From: JAMLJG01 sp035327585
GTDB lineage: Bacteria; Verrucomicrobiota; Kiritimatiellia; CAIVKH01
DNA: 64,000 nt
Assembly: GCA_035327585.1 (NCBI GenBank)
Contig: DAOLDD010000004.1
Location: 94,477 to 158,476, forward strand
Reading direction: 5' to 3'
Below are positions 35,657 through 43,406 of this stretch, one piece after another. A program made the position numbers and the translations under genes. Below the pieces are notes generated by a model that saw only the letters and a list, made by a program, of their open reading frames with translations, had not been told where the DNA came from and did not search any database. Positions within the stretch are counted from its first letter, which is position 1. Each line of letters starts with the position of its first letter.

Positions 35657-35764
35657 ATGAACGAGCTTGTCAGTCAGTTGGTGTCTCAGTTGGGTGTGCA
35701 GGAGTGGCAGGCCACCGGTGGACCAGAAATCGTTAATTTGCTCTCGTTGGTGTTAAGGAAATAG
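35657..35764 (+). pseudogene. Truncated DUF2780-like gene
   Basis: A 35-codon ORF. Its first half, MNELVSQLVSQLGVQEWQA, matches the N-terminus of DUF2780 proteins (MNELV-x-x-L-x-x-Q-L-G-V-x-E-x-Q-A-x-G-G), which are normally well over 100 residues. After TGGPEIVNLL the frame stops at TAG. The remainder of such a gene is absent; the next 96 bases hold an inverted repeat and the start of the island's first gene. This looks like a gene cut by insertion or deletion at the island border. Confidence 0.5.
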
Positions 35765-35772
35765 TACGGTCG

Positions 35773-35810
35773 GGCACGAAGCCACGTCTGGACGCACGTA
35801 GTTTCGTGCC
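35773..35810. repeat. Inverted repeat at the left island border
   Basis: GGCACGAA (35773-35780) and TTCGTGCC (35803-35810) form an 8-bp stem around 22 bases that themselves contain CACGT and ACGTA words. It lies between the truncated DUF2780 gene and the first island gene. It could be a promoter element, a transcript hairpin or an insertion scar. Confidence 0.4.
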
Positions 35811-35860
35811 GCAGGGAGGTATGCGGCGGACGAAGCCCGTGCAGCCAACCCGGGAGGCAC

Positions 35861-38446
35861 ATGAAGACGAATCGCACGGCAGCCGTGGGCGGTGATGTTT
35901 GCATTGATTGGCTTTCCGTTCCCGTCAGTCCGGCCGTGGACCGGGGGCAGGAGCCGAACTGGCGCCTATGCGGCGGAGAGCATATGTTCGCCGTGCGCGG
36001 CGGCGCCTGGCTGACCGCCGATCTGCTGGAAGCCGCGGCACCGGAAGGCGTCCGCGTTGTCAAGCCGACGCCCCGCGACCGGCTCGACAGCGTTCCGCCC
36101 GATGAAATCGTCCACTCGCTGATCCGGCTGCGCCCCGTGTCGCGAAGCCCCAAAAGCGGCGAGAAGGTTTGGCGCGTTGCGTCGTACCAAGGGTATGCGG
36201 GGCCCTGGCGGGACAACGTTTCGCCCGTGCAACCCGGCTTGGAAGCCCCCTGTTCACAACCCGACCTCATCCTGCTGGACGACGCGGGGAACGGCTATCG
36301 CGATGCGACGGCATCGTGGAAGGACTTCTTGACCGCTGCCGGCGCGACGCCGCTCGTCGTGTACAAAGGACGGCGTCCGTTGATGCGGGGCGCGCTGTGG
36401 GACACCGTGCGTGCGCGTCACGCGGAACGGACGGTCGTGGTGTTGACGGCGGGCGAAATGCGGGCCGCCGGGGCGTTGATCGGCAAGGGGCTGTCCTGGG
36501 AAAAAACCGCGTACGAGGCGTGGGTGTCGCTGGCGTTCCGGCCTTCGTTTGCCGAATTTCGCGCGTGCGCCGGCATCGTCATCACCTTTGGATTGGAGGG
36601 CGCCCTGGCGGTCGACACGCGCGGCGGCCGCCTGCACACGGCTCGGCTGTGGTACGCACCGCGCCTGATCGAAGGCGATCTCGAAAAAGTTTGCGAAGGA
36701 ACGATGACCGGGTTTGGGTCGGCCTTCGCCGCCGGTCTGGCGGCCCACATGCTGACGGCGCCGGTTGCCGGTCGGGTGGAGTCGGATGCCCTTTCGGCGG
36801 CGGCCCGGCACGGCCTTTGCTGCGCTCGCCGATTGTTGGAAGAGGCCTTCGGTCCGGTGGAGATCAAAAACGCATCCGGGCCCGCCATTCGGCGACTGCC
36901 GGCCTATCCGGAAGGCGAGACCGCCCAGGCGATCATGAAGTCGCCGCTGCGTCCCGGCGACCTCGATCTGGTGGAGTGCCCGGTGGCCCTTCTCTCCGCC
37001 GATCTGGCGCCGAACAAGGTCGAGGAGGCTCGCGCATGGCAGATCCTAAATGTACGGCGAACCCGGTCGATGCAGGAACTGGCGGAGGAAACGCTGCTCA
37101 ACGGAATTGAAAAAGCGTTTTCCGATGTGCCGACCGGAACGTTCGCGAAACTGATCACGATCGACCGCGCGGAAATCGAGGGCCTGCGATCAATTCAGAA
37201 TCTTATGGTGGAGTACATCCGGCTGCCGAACCCGGAACGTCCGCTCTGCCTGTCCGTTTTCGGACAGCCGGGATCGGGGAAGTCGTTCTGCGTAAAGCAG
37301 GTGGCTAAATCGGTTGCGGAATCCCTTCGGGATGTCGTGATCGAACCGATCGAATTCAATCTGACCCAGTGGGCCGCGGCGGATCAACTGATCGAGGCGC
37401 TGCACCGGGTGCGGGACATCGTGTTGCGCCGGAAGGTGCCGCTGGTCTTCTTCGACGAATTCGACTCCCCGCGCGAAGGCTCAAATCTCGGCTGGCTCAA
37501 GTCCTTCCTCGCACCGATGCAGGACGGCGTGTTTTCGGATGGTCATTTCGACTACCAGATCGGACGCGCGATATTTGTCTTTGCCGGCGGCACCTCGCAT
37601 TCATTCCATGCCTTCTCGGAGTTGGGCCGCACCCTTCCCGCGGATGTGAAGGCGACGGATTTCCTGAGCCGGTTGCGTGGGCATGTGAATGTGCTGGGGT
37701 TTGACCAGCCCATCGGTACCAACATGGTTCGGCGTGCCGTCGTCCTCCGCGTCGCCCTGATGAAGCAGTTTCCGGGGTTGTTTGATGTCGGCGGCACGTT
37801 GCGTATCGACCGCGACGTGGCGCGTGCCTTTCTTACCGTTTCGGGCTACCGGCACGGCGCGCGCTCGATCGAGGCTCTTGTGGACATGAGCCGGCTGGTC
37901 GGGTGCGACCAATTCCATCCGGCCTGCCTGCCACCCCGTCCGCAGCTTGAACAGCACGTGGATGCCGCAGCGTTCGAGCGCATCCTGCTGCGCGACCATT
38001 CGATCGGGGAACAGCTCGAGATCATCGCGCGGCGTCTGCATGAAGCCTACCTCGCGTTTTCCTATGGCCGTGGAAAGGCGCGCAACAGCCGCCCGGCGTT
38101 GCGGGCCTGGGAGGAACTTTCGGAGTTGTACCGGAATTCCAATCGCGAACAGGCCGCCCACATTCCGGAAAAAATGGCGGTGATCGGGCTCGAAATCCGT
38201 TTGGGTGAACCGGCGGCTTCCGACGGCGCGCCGGTCGAGGCCTTCTCGGCGGAGCAGGTGGAGCGCCTCGCGCAACTTGAGCATGTGCGCTGGATGGGGG
38301 AGCGCATGCTGGGTCAACCGGAGCATCCCGATCTGCAACCGTGGGAGGCATTGGACGAGGATGCCAGGGAAATTGACCGCGTTGCCATCCGCGCGATCCC
38401 TGCGATCCTGCGATCGTGCAATTTATGGATCATGCCGATGCGCTGA
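35861..38446 (+). CDS. PfkB-like / AAA+ ATPase / RyR-domain fusion protein
   Basis: An 861-residue multidomain protein. Residues 1-320 follow the ribokinase (PfkB) fold: GGDVCIDWLSVPV opening, TVVVLTAGEMRAAGALIG, IVITFGLEGALAVDTRGG and FGSAFAAGLAAHML. The GAGD catalytic motif has become GFGS, so kinase activity is doubtful. Residues about 440-700 are an AAA+ ATPase: Walker A GQPGSGKS (about 468-475), Walker B LVFFDEFDS (about 528). The C-terminus (about 775-861) is a degenerate RyR (ryanodine-receptor repeat) domain: LEHVRWMGERML and PWEALDEDAREIDRVAIRAI. RyR domains in bacteria are associated with conflict systems. GGGAGG precedes the ATG. The SLOG-SLATT gene follows 10 bases later, so they probably work together as sensor and membrane effector. 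Confidence 0.72.
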   Translation: MKTNRTAAVGGDVCIDWLSVPVSPAVDRGQEPNWRLCGGEHMFAVRGGAWLTADLLEAAAPEGVRVVKPTPRDRLDSVPPDEIVHSLIRLRPVSRSPKSGEKVWRVASYQGYAGPWRDNVSPVQPGLEAPCSQPDLILLDDAGNGYRDATASWKDFLTAAGATPLVVYKGRRPLMRGALWDTVRARHAERTVVVLTAGEMRAAGALIGKGLSWEKTAYEAWVSLAFRPSFAEFRACAGIVITFGLEGALAVDTRGGRLHTARLWYAPRLIEGDLEKVCEGTMTGFGSAFAAGLAAHMLTAPVAGRVESDALSAAARHGLCCARRLLEEAFGPVEIKNASGPAIRRLPAYPEGETAQAIMKSPLRPGDLDLVECPVALLSADLAPNKVEEARAWQILNVRRTRSMQELAEETLLNGIEKAFSDVPTGTFAKLITIDRAEIEGLRSIQNLMVEYIRLPNPERPLCLSVFGQPGSGKSFCVKQVAKSVAESLRDVVIEPIEFNLTQWAAADQLIEALHRVRDIVLRRKVPLVFFDEFDSPREGSNLGWLKSFLAPMQDGVFSDGHFDYQIGRAIFVFAGGTSHSFHAFSELGRTLPADVKATDFLSRLRGHVNVLGFDQPIGTNMVRRAVVLRVALMKQFPGLFDVGGTLRIDRDVARAFLTVSGYRHGARSIEALVDMSRLVGCDQFHPACLPPRPQLEQHVDAAAFERILLRDHSIGEQLEIIARRLHEAYLAFSYGRGKARNSRPALRAWEELSELYRNSNREQAAHIPEKMAVIGLEIRLGEPAASDGAPVEAFSAEQVERLAQLEHVRWMGERMLGQPEHPDLQPWEALDEDAREIDRVAIRAIPAILRSCNLWIMPMR

Positions 38447-38456
38447 AGGGAATTCC

Positions 38457-39965
38457 GTGTCGCCCCCCTCCTGCACTGTTGCGCGGCCAGCGATCCCCCT
38501 CGTGGTACAGGTGGGTTTTATCCGGGCGGGTGTCGACGTTGATGCCTCCGCGATGCCTTCGCTGGCCCGCGAGATTCAGGACCGGTTGCGCCGGTTGCCG
38601 GATGCACTGGGCTTGGCGCCGTCGCACATCCCGGGAGGGATTTCCTCCCTTGGGTGCGCCGCCGACGAAGTATTTACCAGCGCCTGCGCTGAACTGCGGT
38701 GGCCCCAGCGGTTTTTCCTTCCGACGGATGCGGGTCTGGACTCGGCCTGGATGGCGGCGCCGCACGTCATCCAGGCGCGTGTGCTGAACGAGTGCGCCGA
38801 GGTGGACGATCGCCTCGAGGATGTGGATCTGGAAATCCTGCGCGTCTGTGACGTGCTGCTCGTGCTGGTCGATGCGGAGCGGGCTGACGCGTCGCCGTCC
38901 CCCGTGATCGCCCGCGCGCGTGTCCGGCGCAAGCCGCGGCTGGAAATCCGTCTCGAGCACTCCCCGGGCGGTGAACCCCGATGGAGGGCGGACTGGTGTG
39001 ATCGGGATGAATTTAGTGTTCCAACCCTACCGGGCGAACTCGACGGCCTGCCCGGGCTGCCTCCGGGTTGTCCGTCCGCCGGAGATCTTGCTCAGCACCT
39101 ACTGGGGACGGCCAACCGGCAGGCGATGGCGACACAGCGCTTCTTTCGATGTTCCGCCCTCGTGGTGATTGGTGCGCATGTCGCCGCGACCCTGTGTGCA
39201 GTGCTTGCCCTCAAGCTCCACGGCGAAATTCAGGGCGCCATTCTGGGGCTGGAAATTGCACTGCTTGCCGCGGGCTTGGCTGCTCATCATTGGGTGCATC
39301 ACGCGCAGGCCACGCGGCGCTGGAGTATGGCGCGGCTGGTGGCGGAAATCGGCCGTTCCGTGGGGGCGTTGCATGGCGTCGCCGCGTACCTGTCGCACCT
39401 CTTCACGCTGCCGTTTCCAGAATCCGTACGGCCGGTGACCCGCACGCTGCGTGTGCTGCATCTGCGCGATACGTACCGTATGCGGTGCGACGACTGGCGT
39501 GCGCGCCGGGACGCCTATCTGGAGGACCGGATCACCAACTCAAACAGCGGGCAGCTCGCGTATTATGGCCTCCACGCGGATCGCGCGGCCCGGCGCTTGA
39601 AACTGGCGCGCCGGGTGTTCCTGTCGGGATCACTCCTCGCGCTGTGTGCCGCCGCGGGGAAGTGGGTCCTGTACGCGGGCACGCACACGCAGGGCTCCGC
39701 ATGGTTGCCGGGCGTGCTCGGCGCCCTGGCCATCCTGATGCCGGTGTTGTCCGTGGCCGCCCTCTCGCTCGCCGCGTCGTTTGACCTGGAGGCGCGGATG
39801 CACACCTATCGGGAGATGATGGCCTTCCTGCGCCGACAGGAGCGCTATTTGCGGGATGCGGCATCGGAGCGCGAGTTCACGGCATTGGCGCTGGAGACGG
39901 AATTCCGGCTGCTCGGCGAAACCGCCAGCTGGTATACGCGCCGATTTTTTACCGGCGTGAACTGA
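38457..39965 (+). CDS. SLOG-SLATT membrane protein, putative effector
   Basis: A 502-residue protein starting at GTG 38457 with AAGGGA upstream. The N-terminal half (about 15-170) resembles a SLOG/Rossmann nucleotide-sensor: VVQVGFIRAGV, ISSLGCAADEVFTSACAEL, RFFLPTDAG and VCDVLLVLVDAE. The C-terminal half has membrane segments near CSALVVIGAHVAATLCAVL, ILGLEIALLAAGLAA, LSGSLLALCAAAGKWVLY and ILMPVLSVAALSLAA, with the SLATT-type signature R-x-x-YLEDRITNSNSGQLAYY before the third. SLATT proteins are proposed pore-forming effectors triggered by nucleotide signals sensed by SLOG domains. It is 10 bases downstream of the AAA+/RyR gene. Other in-frame starts lie inside that gene. Confidence 0.7.
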   Translation: MSPPSCTVARPAIPLVVQVGFIRAGVDVDASAMPSLAREIQDRLRRLPDALGLAPSHIPGGISSLGCAADEVFTSACAELRWPQRFFLPTDAGLDSAWMAAPHVIQARVLNECAEVDDRLEDVDLEILRVCDVLLVLVDAERADASPSPVIARARVRRKPRLEIRLEHSPGGEPRWRADWCDRDEFSVPTLPGELDGLPGLPPGCPSAGDLAQHLLGTANRQAMATQRFFRCSALVVIGAHVAATLCAVLALKLHGEIQGAILGLEIALLAAGLAAHHWVHHAQATRRWSMARLVAEIGRSVGALHGVAAYLSHLFTLPFPESVRPVTRTLRVLHLRDTYRMRCDDWRARRDAYLEDRITNSNSGQLAYYGLHADRAARRLKLARRVFLSGSLLALCAAAGKWVLYAGTHTQGSAWLPGVLGALAILMPVLSVAALSLAASFDLEARMHTYREMMAFLRRQERYLRDAASEREFTALALETEFRLLGETASWYTRRFFTGVN

Positions 39966-39973
39966 TCCTCCCG

Positions 39974-41578
39974 TCAGATCCGCATCCTGCGCCGGATTTC
40001 CTCGAACAGGGCGGCCTGCGCATCGCGCACCGCCGGTAACGCGCGTGCGCGAAGAAATCGATGGGTACGCGGCGTGCGATCGGACAGTAGGGCGACCAAA
40101 TCACGCAGGGACGCCAGCGCATGCGTCGTCAGCACGAACACGCTGTGGCTGCCAAGAGACAGGGGGTGCGCGCACACCGCATCCAGTTCCGCGCCCAGCC
40201 GGGACAGCCGTTCCCGGATGTCTCGCGGATCGCGTTCCGCCCGGTGCGCGGTCAGGGATTGGAGCGTCTCCGCTGCGGCGCGCAGCAATTCGGATGCGCG
40301 CCGCAGGGATTGCAGGGTCTCGGCCCGCAGCGCATCCTCCTGCGTCCGGCCAGGCAATTCCCCCACGCGTCCGTGGTCGGCCAGCACCACCGCAAGATGG
40401 GCAGGCGAGAGGCGGCGCGCGCCCCAGGTCGCGTGCAGTCGCGCGAGGACGGATTTGAGCTCGCGTAGATTCCCCGCCCAGCGCTGGCTGCGCAGCGCGT
40501 CCACCAGTCGCGCGGGCAGGGGTGGGGCGGCGTCTCCGGCGACGCGCCGCCACAGGGCCTGCGCCAGTTCCGGAACATCCTCCGTCCTCGTGCGCAAGGT
40601 GGGCAGGTGGATGACGAATTCAATCAGCCGGTAGTACAAATCCCAATCGAAACGCCCATCCGCGGCGAGCGCACAGAGATCGCGGCTCGTGGAGGCAACG
40701 AGCCGGCCTCGTCGCGGTTTCGGCTCAACGCCGCCATCTCCGTCGCGCAGGGCCTGGCGGAGTACGACCTGATCGGCCGGTCCGAGATCGCTCACCTCGT
40801 CCAGATAGAGCGTGTAGCGGTCGGGCTCCTTCACCACCGGCAGTTTGCGCGAATGGTCGCGCTCGAACCAACCGGCGCGTTGCAGCGCGTGCCGCAAATC
40901 GTGGCCCCGCGCCGTTGCACAGGAAAGATGGACGAACGATGCGCCTGCGTTCAGGTCGTGAATCAACCGAGCGACGAAATCCTTTCCCGTTCCGTGTTCA
41001 CCGGCCAGCAACACCGTCCGCCTCCGCCCGGCCGTTCGCAGCAGTGCCGTCCGCACCGTCGCCGCCGCCGCCGAACGGCCGAGAAATGTGCCCACGCCCA
41101 CCGCGATTCTGGGATCAAGGGGCTCGGGCCGGGCCGCCAGCGTTCGCGTCGTCGTTTCTTTGGCTGTCGAGGCGCGAAGCCGGAGCGCGCGGAAGATTGG
41201 TTCCGGCACACCGATCACGAAGCAATTGCGGTCGCCCTGTGCGCCCGCCTGATCGAGCAGGGTGCGGATGCTGCGCAGGCATTGCGATGCATCCGAATAA
41301 CTCGCCCCCCGCAACAGCGCTGCGGAAGGCTGGCGCCGCAAACGGGGATACGGCGCCAGCGCGTGGTGCTTGGCGCCGCGGTCGAGCAGGCGCGCGCCGT
41401 GCCGCTTAAGCAGCGCGGAACAGTCGTTGAGCGGCACGACCAGCACATGCGGTTGCGGGAAGGGGCCGGTGAGCCAGGTCTCTCCGACGACGGCGATCTG
41501 CGTGAGGCCTCCGCCGGGTTCATAGCGCAACGCCTGGATGGGAGATGGGGGCATCGGGTGTTTGAGTTTCAGCAGCAT
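39974..41578 (-). CDS. NtrC-like AAA+ ATPase without GAFTGA loop or Fis HTH
   Basis: A 534-residue protein whose central AAA+ domain resembles sigma-54 activators: Walker A AGEHGTGKDFVARL (about 190-200), SFVHLSCATARG (the FVxxNCAA position), Walker B YTLYLDEVSDLGPADQ (about 260), RLVASTSRDL and the C-terminal RWAGNLRELKSVLARL. The sigma-54-contacting GAFTGA loop is replaced by a different sequence, and there is no C-terminal Fis-type HTH but a helical region of about 130 residues. It therefore may not activate sigma-54. An N-terminal domain of about 170 residues (AVVGETWLTGPFPQPHVLVV) is unknown. Start chosen at 41578; 41554 and 41662 are alternatives. It is convergent with the SLATT gene and divergent from the secreted-protein gene. 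Confidence 0.68.
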   Translation of the reverse strand: MLLKLKHPMPPSPIQALRYEPGGGLTQIAVVGETWLTGPFPQPHVLVVPLNDCSALLKRHGARLLDRGAKHHALAPYPRLRRQPSAALLRGASYSDASQCLRSIRTLLDQAGAQGDRNCFVIGVPEPIFRALRLRASTAKETTTRTLAARPEPLDPRIAVGVGTFLGRSAAAATVRTALLRTAGRRRTVLLAGEHGTGKDFVARLIHDLNAGASFVHLSCATARGHDLRHALQRAGWFERDHSRKLPVVKEPDRYTLYLDEVSDLGPADQVVLRQALRDGDGGVEPKPRRGRLVASTSRDLCALAADGRFDWDLYYRLIEFVIHLPTLRTRTEDVPELAQALWRRVAGDAAPPLPARLVDALRSQRWAGNLRELKSVLARLHATWGARRLSPAHLAVVLADHGRVGELPGRTQEDALRAETLQSLRRASELLRAAAETLQSLTAHRAERDPRDIRERLSRLGAELDAVCAHPLSLGSHSVFVLTTHALASLRDLVALLSDRTPRTHRFLRARALPAVRDAQAALFEEIRRRMRI

Positions 41579-41646
41579 GGGTAAACTCAATCCAATACTC
41601 AAGTCCGTAATGAGCCAAAAACTCAAACTCAAGCCGGCCGACTCAA
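41562..41646. promoter_or_regulatory. Cluster of ACTCAA hexamers in the divergent promoter region
   Basis: ACTCAA occurs at 41585, 41597, 41621, 41627 and 41641 on the + strand, and its complement TTGAGT at 41562. TGAGTTT (41563-41569) and AAACTCA (41583-41589) form an inverted repeat over the start of the AAA+ gene. Such a dense set of one hexamer in an otherwise GC-rich stretch suggests a binding site for a regulator, perhaps acting on the AAA+ gene and on the secreted-protein/effector operon. Confidence 0.4.
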
Positions 41647-41768
41647 TTGTCCATTCGCGCAACCCGCTGGCAGCGTGGTGGTTGCGCTTGTTGCGAAATC
41701 GCGTCCGTACGCGCGTGTGCGTGGCGGGCCGCCCGGTAGGCTGGTTCCATCAACCAGGAGGATTGGCG

Positions 41769-42626
41769 ATGAGAAGGCGAAATTTGCGAATCGGCATGTT
41801 GACGGCCGCGCTGGGCGGTGTCGCGCTCATGGCGGAGGCGCTGGATTATATCGTGCCCACCAACGGGGCTTCGGCATATGGCAACGTGGCCACCACGATC
41901 CCGTGCCTCTCCACCAGCGGGCGGCGATACCAGCAGGTCTTTCATGCGGGGCAGTTCGCCGGCGCGCAGCGTCCCCAGCTTGTACGCGGCGTGCGTTTCC
42001 GGCTGGCCACCGTGTCCGGCACTTCGTACCTGGCGGGATCGCCCATGGATGTCCGGCTGTCCACTACGAGTCGAAATCCTGATGGTTTGAGCGCGACCTT
42101 CGCGGACAACCCAGGCGCCGACGAGACGCTGGTCTATTCCGGCACCAACTGGCAGTTCATGACCGCGAGTGGATTGGGCCGCTTCTACTTCAGCATCTTC
42201 TTCCAGCAGCCCTTCCACTACGACCGGTCGCAGGGCAATCTGCTGCTGGATATCCGCATGCCCGGTTCCTACAGTTTTTCCGGTTATTCGTTCGACGCGA
42301 CGAACGCGACCGGGGACTCCGTTTCCCGGCTCTATGCCAATGTCACCAACGCCACGTCCGGCACTGCGGACAGCACGGGCGTGTTCGCGGAATTCGTGTT
42401 CCTGGACACGCAACTCACCAACGTGACCCATGCGACGGAGGCGCAGGAATTGCACCTCCGCTGGTTGAGCGTCAGCAACGCCGAATACCGGGTGCAGGGC
42501 GCCGAAACCATCACGGGATCCTACGCCAATCTCTCGTCGCCCATCACGGGGCGGGCGCCCGTCAATGTCGCAACGCAAGCGTTGGGAAGCGCTTACCGAT
42601 TCTTCCGAATTATGCGGGAAAAATGA
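41769..42626 (+). CDS. Secreted protein of the PEP-CTERM-associated type, without sorting tail
   Basis: A 285-residue protein with a signal peptide (MRRRNLRIGMLTAALGGVALMAEA). The body RYQQVFHAGQFAG, VRGVRFRLATVSG, DVRLSTTSRNPDGLSATF, NLLLDIRMPGSYSF and GDSVSRLYAN matches a beta-rich extracellular domain common in PEP-CTERM substrate proteins of PVC bacteria and cyanobacteria. The usual C-terminal PEP-CTERM anchor is missing; the end (LRWLSVSNAEYRVQGAETI) is a small adaptor-like repeat. It has GGAGG before the ATG. It is 64 bases upstream of the MraZ-like gene on the same strand, so it may lead that operon or be an unrelated neighbour. Confidence 0.65.
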   Translation: MRRRNLRIGMLTAALGGVALMAEALDYIVPTNGASAYGNVATTIPCLSTSGRRYQQVFHAGQFAGAQRPQLVRGVRFRLATVSGTSYLAGSPMDVRLSTTSRNPDGLSATFADNPGADETLVYSGTNWQFMTASGLGRFYFSIFFQQPFHYDRSQGNLLLDIRMPGSYSFSGYSFDATNATGDSVSRLYANVTNATSGTADSTGVFAEFVFLDTQLTNVTHATEAQELHLRWLSVSNAEYRVQGAETITGSYANLSSPITGRAPVNVATQALGSAYRFFRIMREK

Positions 42627-42690
42627 CTTGAGACCGGGACGACTTCCGGCGTCCACTGGACTGGCGTACGTCGGATCGGAGGGGGCTGGC

Positions 42691-43119
42691 ATGAAGGATA
42701 TCGACCAAGTCGGGGCGATCGCCGTCGGGATGCATGAACGCCGTCTGGACGGCGTTGGCAAGATTCGCCTGCCCCGCGACTGGCTTCCGCTGTATGCAGA
42801 CCCACGATGCCGAATGATCGTGCTTGCGCGGTGCGAGAACACGCACCTGATTATCCTTCGGGCGGATGCGCGGGCGGCATTGGAGCGGGTACCGGGGGAC
42901 CCCTCGGCGATGGCGCGGCACATCATCGATAACACCTGCGACGCCGCGCTGGACGCGCGGGGTTGGTTCCGCGTTCCACCTGCATTTTGCGATGTGTTTG
43001 AGGGCCAAACGAACCTCGTGTTCGTGGGGTGCATGACCCACGGGGAGCTGTGGTCGTGCGCGCAGTGGCGACGCTATCAGGAGCAACATCCCTTTCCGTT
43101 CGATAAGCCGGGTCTATAG
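42691..43119 (+). CDS. MraZ-like protein
   Basis: A 142-residue protein with two AbrB-type MraZ repeats. Repeat one is RRLDGVGKIRLPRDWLPLY, in line with MraZ (L-D-x-K-G-R-x-x-x-P-x-x-x-R). Repeat two is AALDARGWFRVPPAF, followed by NLVFVGCMTHGELWSCAQW, matching the VGxxxxxElW-x-x-x-W end of MraZ. Chromosomal MraZ is a transcription factor of the division and cell-wall (dcw) cluster. This copy is not near mraW or ftsI and is divergent. The second repeat lacks the basic residue after GR (GW here), which may weaken DNA binding. A strong Shine-Dalgarno (GGAGGGGG) precedes the ATG at 42691. First gene of a tightly packed operon. Confidence 0.75.
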   Translation: MKDIDQVGAIAVGMHERRLDGVGKIRLPRDWLPLYADPRCRMIVLARCENTHLIILRADARAALERVPGDPSAMARHIIDNTCDAALDARGWFRVPPAFCDVFEGQTNLVFVGCMTHGELWSCAQWRRYQEQHPFPFDKPGL

Positions 43120-43130
43120 GAGGAATCGGC

Positions 43131-43406
43131 ATGCGCCTGACGAGATGCATCAAGGTCCGAAACATTTGGGGCATCTGCGCGCGCCCGGCCGCCTTGATCG
43201 TGAAGATGATCATGGTGCGGGCAGCCGACCATGAGGTCACCATGCAGAAAGAGAACCAGCAGGTCAGCGCGCGCAGCATCATGGGGTTGTTGACGCTGGA
43301 GGGATATTGCGGGTCCGAAATCATCGTCACGGTGGAGGGTCCGGAGGCGGACCGGGTGTTGAATGAAATCGAAAAGTTATTTGATGAAAAATTTGGATGG
43401 GAGTGA
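43131..43406 (+). CDS. HPr-like protein with catalytic His replaced by Cys
   Basis: A 91-residue HPr-fold protein: ICARPAALIVKMIM, HEVTMQKENQQVSA, RSIMGLLTLEGYCGSEIIV and a final helix ADRVLNEIEKLF. In true HPr the motif is GLHARPA, with His15 accepting phosphate from enzyme I; here it reads GICARPA, so Cys16 takes its place and PTS phosphotransfer is not possible. The regulatory serine (Ser49, in SIMGLL) is kept, as in B. subtilis Crh, where His15 is also replaced. It may therefore be a regulatory or decoy HPr. A perfect AGGAGG lies 7 bases before the ATG. It overlaps the next gene by about 23 bases. Confidence 0.85.
   Translation: MRLTRCIKVRNIWGICARPAALIVKMIMVRAADHEVTMQKENQQVSARSIMGLLTLEGYCGSEIIVTVEGPEADRVLNEIEKLFDEKFGWE

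Noticed and set aside
41660..41700. Sigma-54 promoter near the NtrC-like gene (TGGCAG ... TTGC)
   Set aside because: The spacing between GG and GC is three bases too long for a -24/-12 promoter.
42565..42690. Upstream extension of the MraZ-like ORF
   Set aside because: It overlaps the secreted-protein gene and lacks a ribosome-binding site, whereas the ATG at 42691 has a strong one.
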